Shown here piece after piece: positions 13,437-13,977 of a stretch of 13,977 nt of DNA. The translations under genes and the position numbers were made by a program. How positions within the stretch are numbered: position 1 is the stretch's first letter; each line of letters opens with the position of its first letter. The DNA is from LW40-45 sp048883105 (GTDB taxonomy: Archaea > Asgardarchaeota > Lokiarchaeia > Sigyniarchaeales > SOKP01), in the NCBI GenBank assembly GCA_048883105.1, contig JBHLQY010000064.1:1-13977 (forward strand), given 5' to 3'. The notes under the pieces are model-generated. The model was not told the DNA's origin and did no database searches. It worked only from the letters and a program-made list of their open reading frames with translations.

Positions 13437-13977
13437 ATGATATTCCAATTAATAAACAGAAATGCTGAATGGTACCAGTATTTTATAAATGCCTTTATAG
13501 TAATCATTGGTAGATCGCTCGATATTCTCTCGACTCGGTATGTTACAAAAGAATTGAAGCTTGAAACTAATAAGTTAGCTCAAAAAATTGGTTGGAAAGG
13601 TATGATTCTTATTCAAATACCTTTAATCATTATAGGAGCTTTAGATTTTTATTTTGCTTTCTTTATTTTTATTTGGTCATTATTCTTATTCGCAAACAAT
13701 ATAGAAGGCAGCTGGTACGTAAAAGAGGTTGGAGAAGAATCATACCAAAAAGAATTGAAAAGGCGCGTAGAAAAATCAAAGACTTGGAAAATCATTTTTG
13801 GTGAACTTTCTCATTTATTGACTTTTTCTATAGCAGGATTATTGATTGTAATCTTTTTATTTATCATTAAAGATCTATTAATTGTAATTTTAATTGCGAT
13901 ATCTCTAATATGCCATGGAATACTTGGGACAATTAGATCAATTCAATATCTAATTAGTCTTAAAAAAGAAAAATCAG
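13437..13977 (+). CDS. Polytopic membrane protein of unknown function, partial
   Basis: The gene runs off the right edge with 180 codons read and no stop. It starts at the ATG at 13437; an in-frame TAA at 13428-13430 excludes longer forms. The protein has an N-terminal segment with the motif GRSLDILSTRYVTKELKLETN (25-45). Two hydrophobic helices follow (about 54-70 and 71-88), then an amphipathic charged stretch (89-118, GSWYVKEVGEESYQKELKRR) and two more hydrophobic helices (about 124-144 and 146-166), ending in a Lys-rich tail. The acidic DI and basic R within the first motif could be functional, but I cannot assign a family. It is divergent from the 5S gene and probably regulated apart from it. 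Confidence 0.7.
   Translation, partial: MIFQLINRNAEWYQYFINAFIVIIGRSLDILSTRYVTKELKLETNKLAQKIGWKGMILIQIPLIIIGALDFYFAFFIFIWSLFLFANNIEGSWYVKEVGEESYQKELKRRVEKSKTWKIIFGELSHLLTFSIAGLLIVIFLFIIKDLLIVILIAISLICHGILGTIRSIQYLISLKKEKS

Noticed and set aside
13592..13804. Plus-strand frame of 70 codons near the right end
   Set aside because: It overlaps the longer open frame from 13437, which has the hydrophobic periodicity of a membrane protein.

Overview
The window looks like a piece of an AT-rich Asgard archaeal genome (Lokiarchaeia-like; the clade is an inference, as no rRNA phylogeny could be run). The signs are archaeal Spt5 and translation initiation factor aIF1A, a Ras/Rab-like small GTPase, a longin plus roadblock-type protein, TATA-like promoters, and GGTGA ribosome-binding sites in front of only some genes. 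Most genes face the minus strand.

Layout. Positions 1-141 hold the C-terminus of an FGGY sugar kinase. Two minus-strand membrane proteins of unknown role follow (130-1122 and 1257-1613, the second a zinc-ribbon protein with a 12-bp minisatellite). Then come three plus-strand genes: an SF2 helicase of the MrfA/Hrq1 type with a DUF1998 tail (1806-4115), a class I methyltransferase (4260-4964) and a small acidic Cys-containing coiled-coil protein (5070-5282). From 5382 to 11854 everything is on the minus strand. In transcription order these are a small GTPase overlapped by a PIN-domain nuclease, an iron-type alcohol dehydrogenase, a cupin that seems to start at AUU, aIF1A, Spt5 with acidic tails, a longin/roadblock protein and an acyl-CoA dehydrogenase. 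A DUF861-type cupin lies on the plus strand at 12156-12449, and a two-TM protein on the minus strand at 12505-13062. The right edge cuts a plus-strand polytopic membrane protein (13437-end).

The main discovery is a 5S rRNA gene on the minus strand at about 13247-13121 whose two halves are in swapped order. The 3' half (loop E and GGGAACUGAC segments) is encoded first. The strand of helix I that normally ends 5S is joined through a UUCG tetraloop to the strand that normally begins it, and the 5' half with the loop C/helix III consensus comes last. The new ends fall next to helix III, share the 7-base sequence CCGGAAG, and are enclosed by a perfect 11-bp inverted repeat (13267-13277 with 13102-13112). 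This is a circularly permuted 5S rRNA gene with what looks like a processing stem. The core is 120 nt including the tetraloop, the normal 5S size. No linear 5S copy is seen in the window.

Functionally the region mixes information-processing genes (5S, aIF1A, Spt5, helicase, possibly the PIN nuclease) with Asgard small-GTPase/longin components and catabolic enzymes. There is no sign of phage, insertion sequences or CRISPR.
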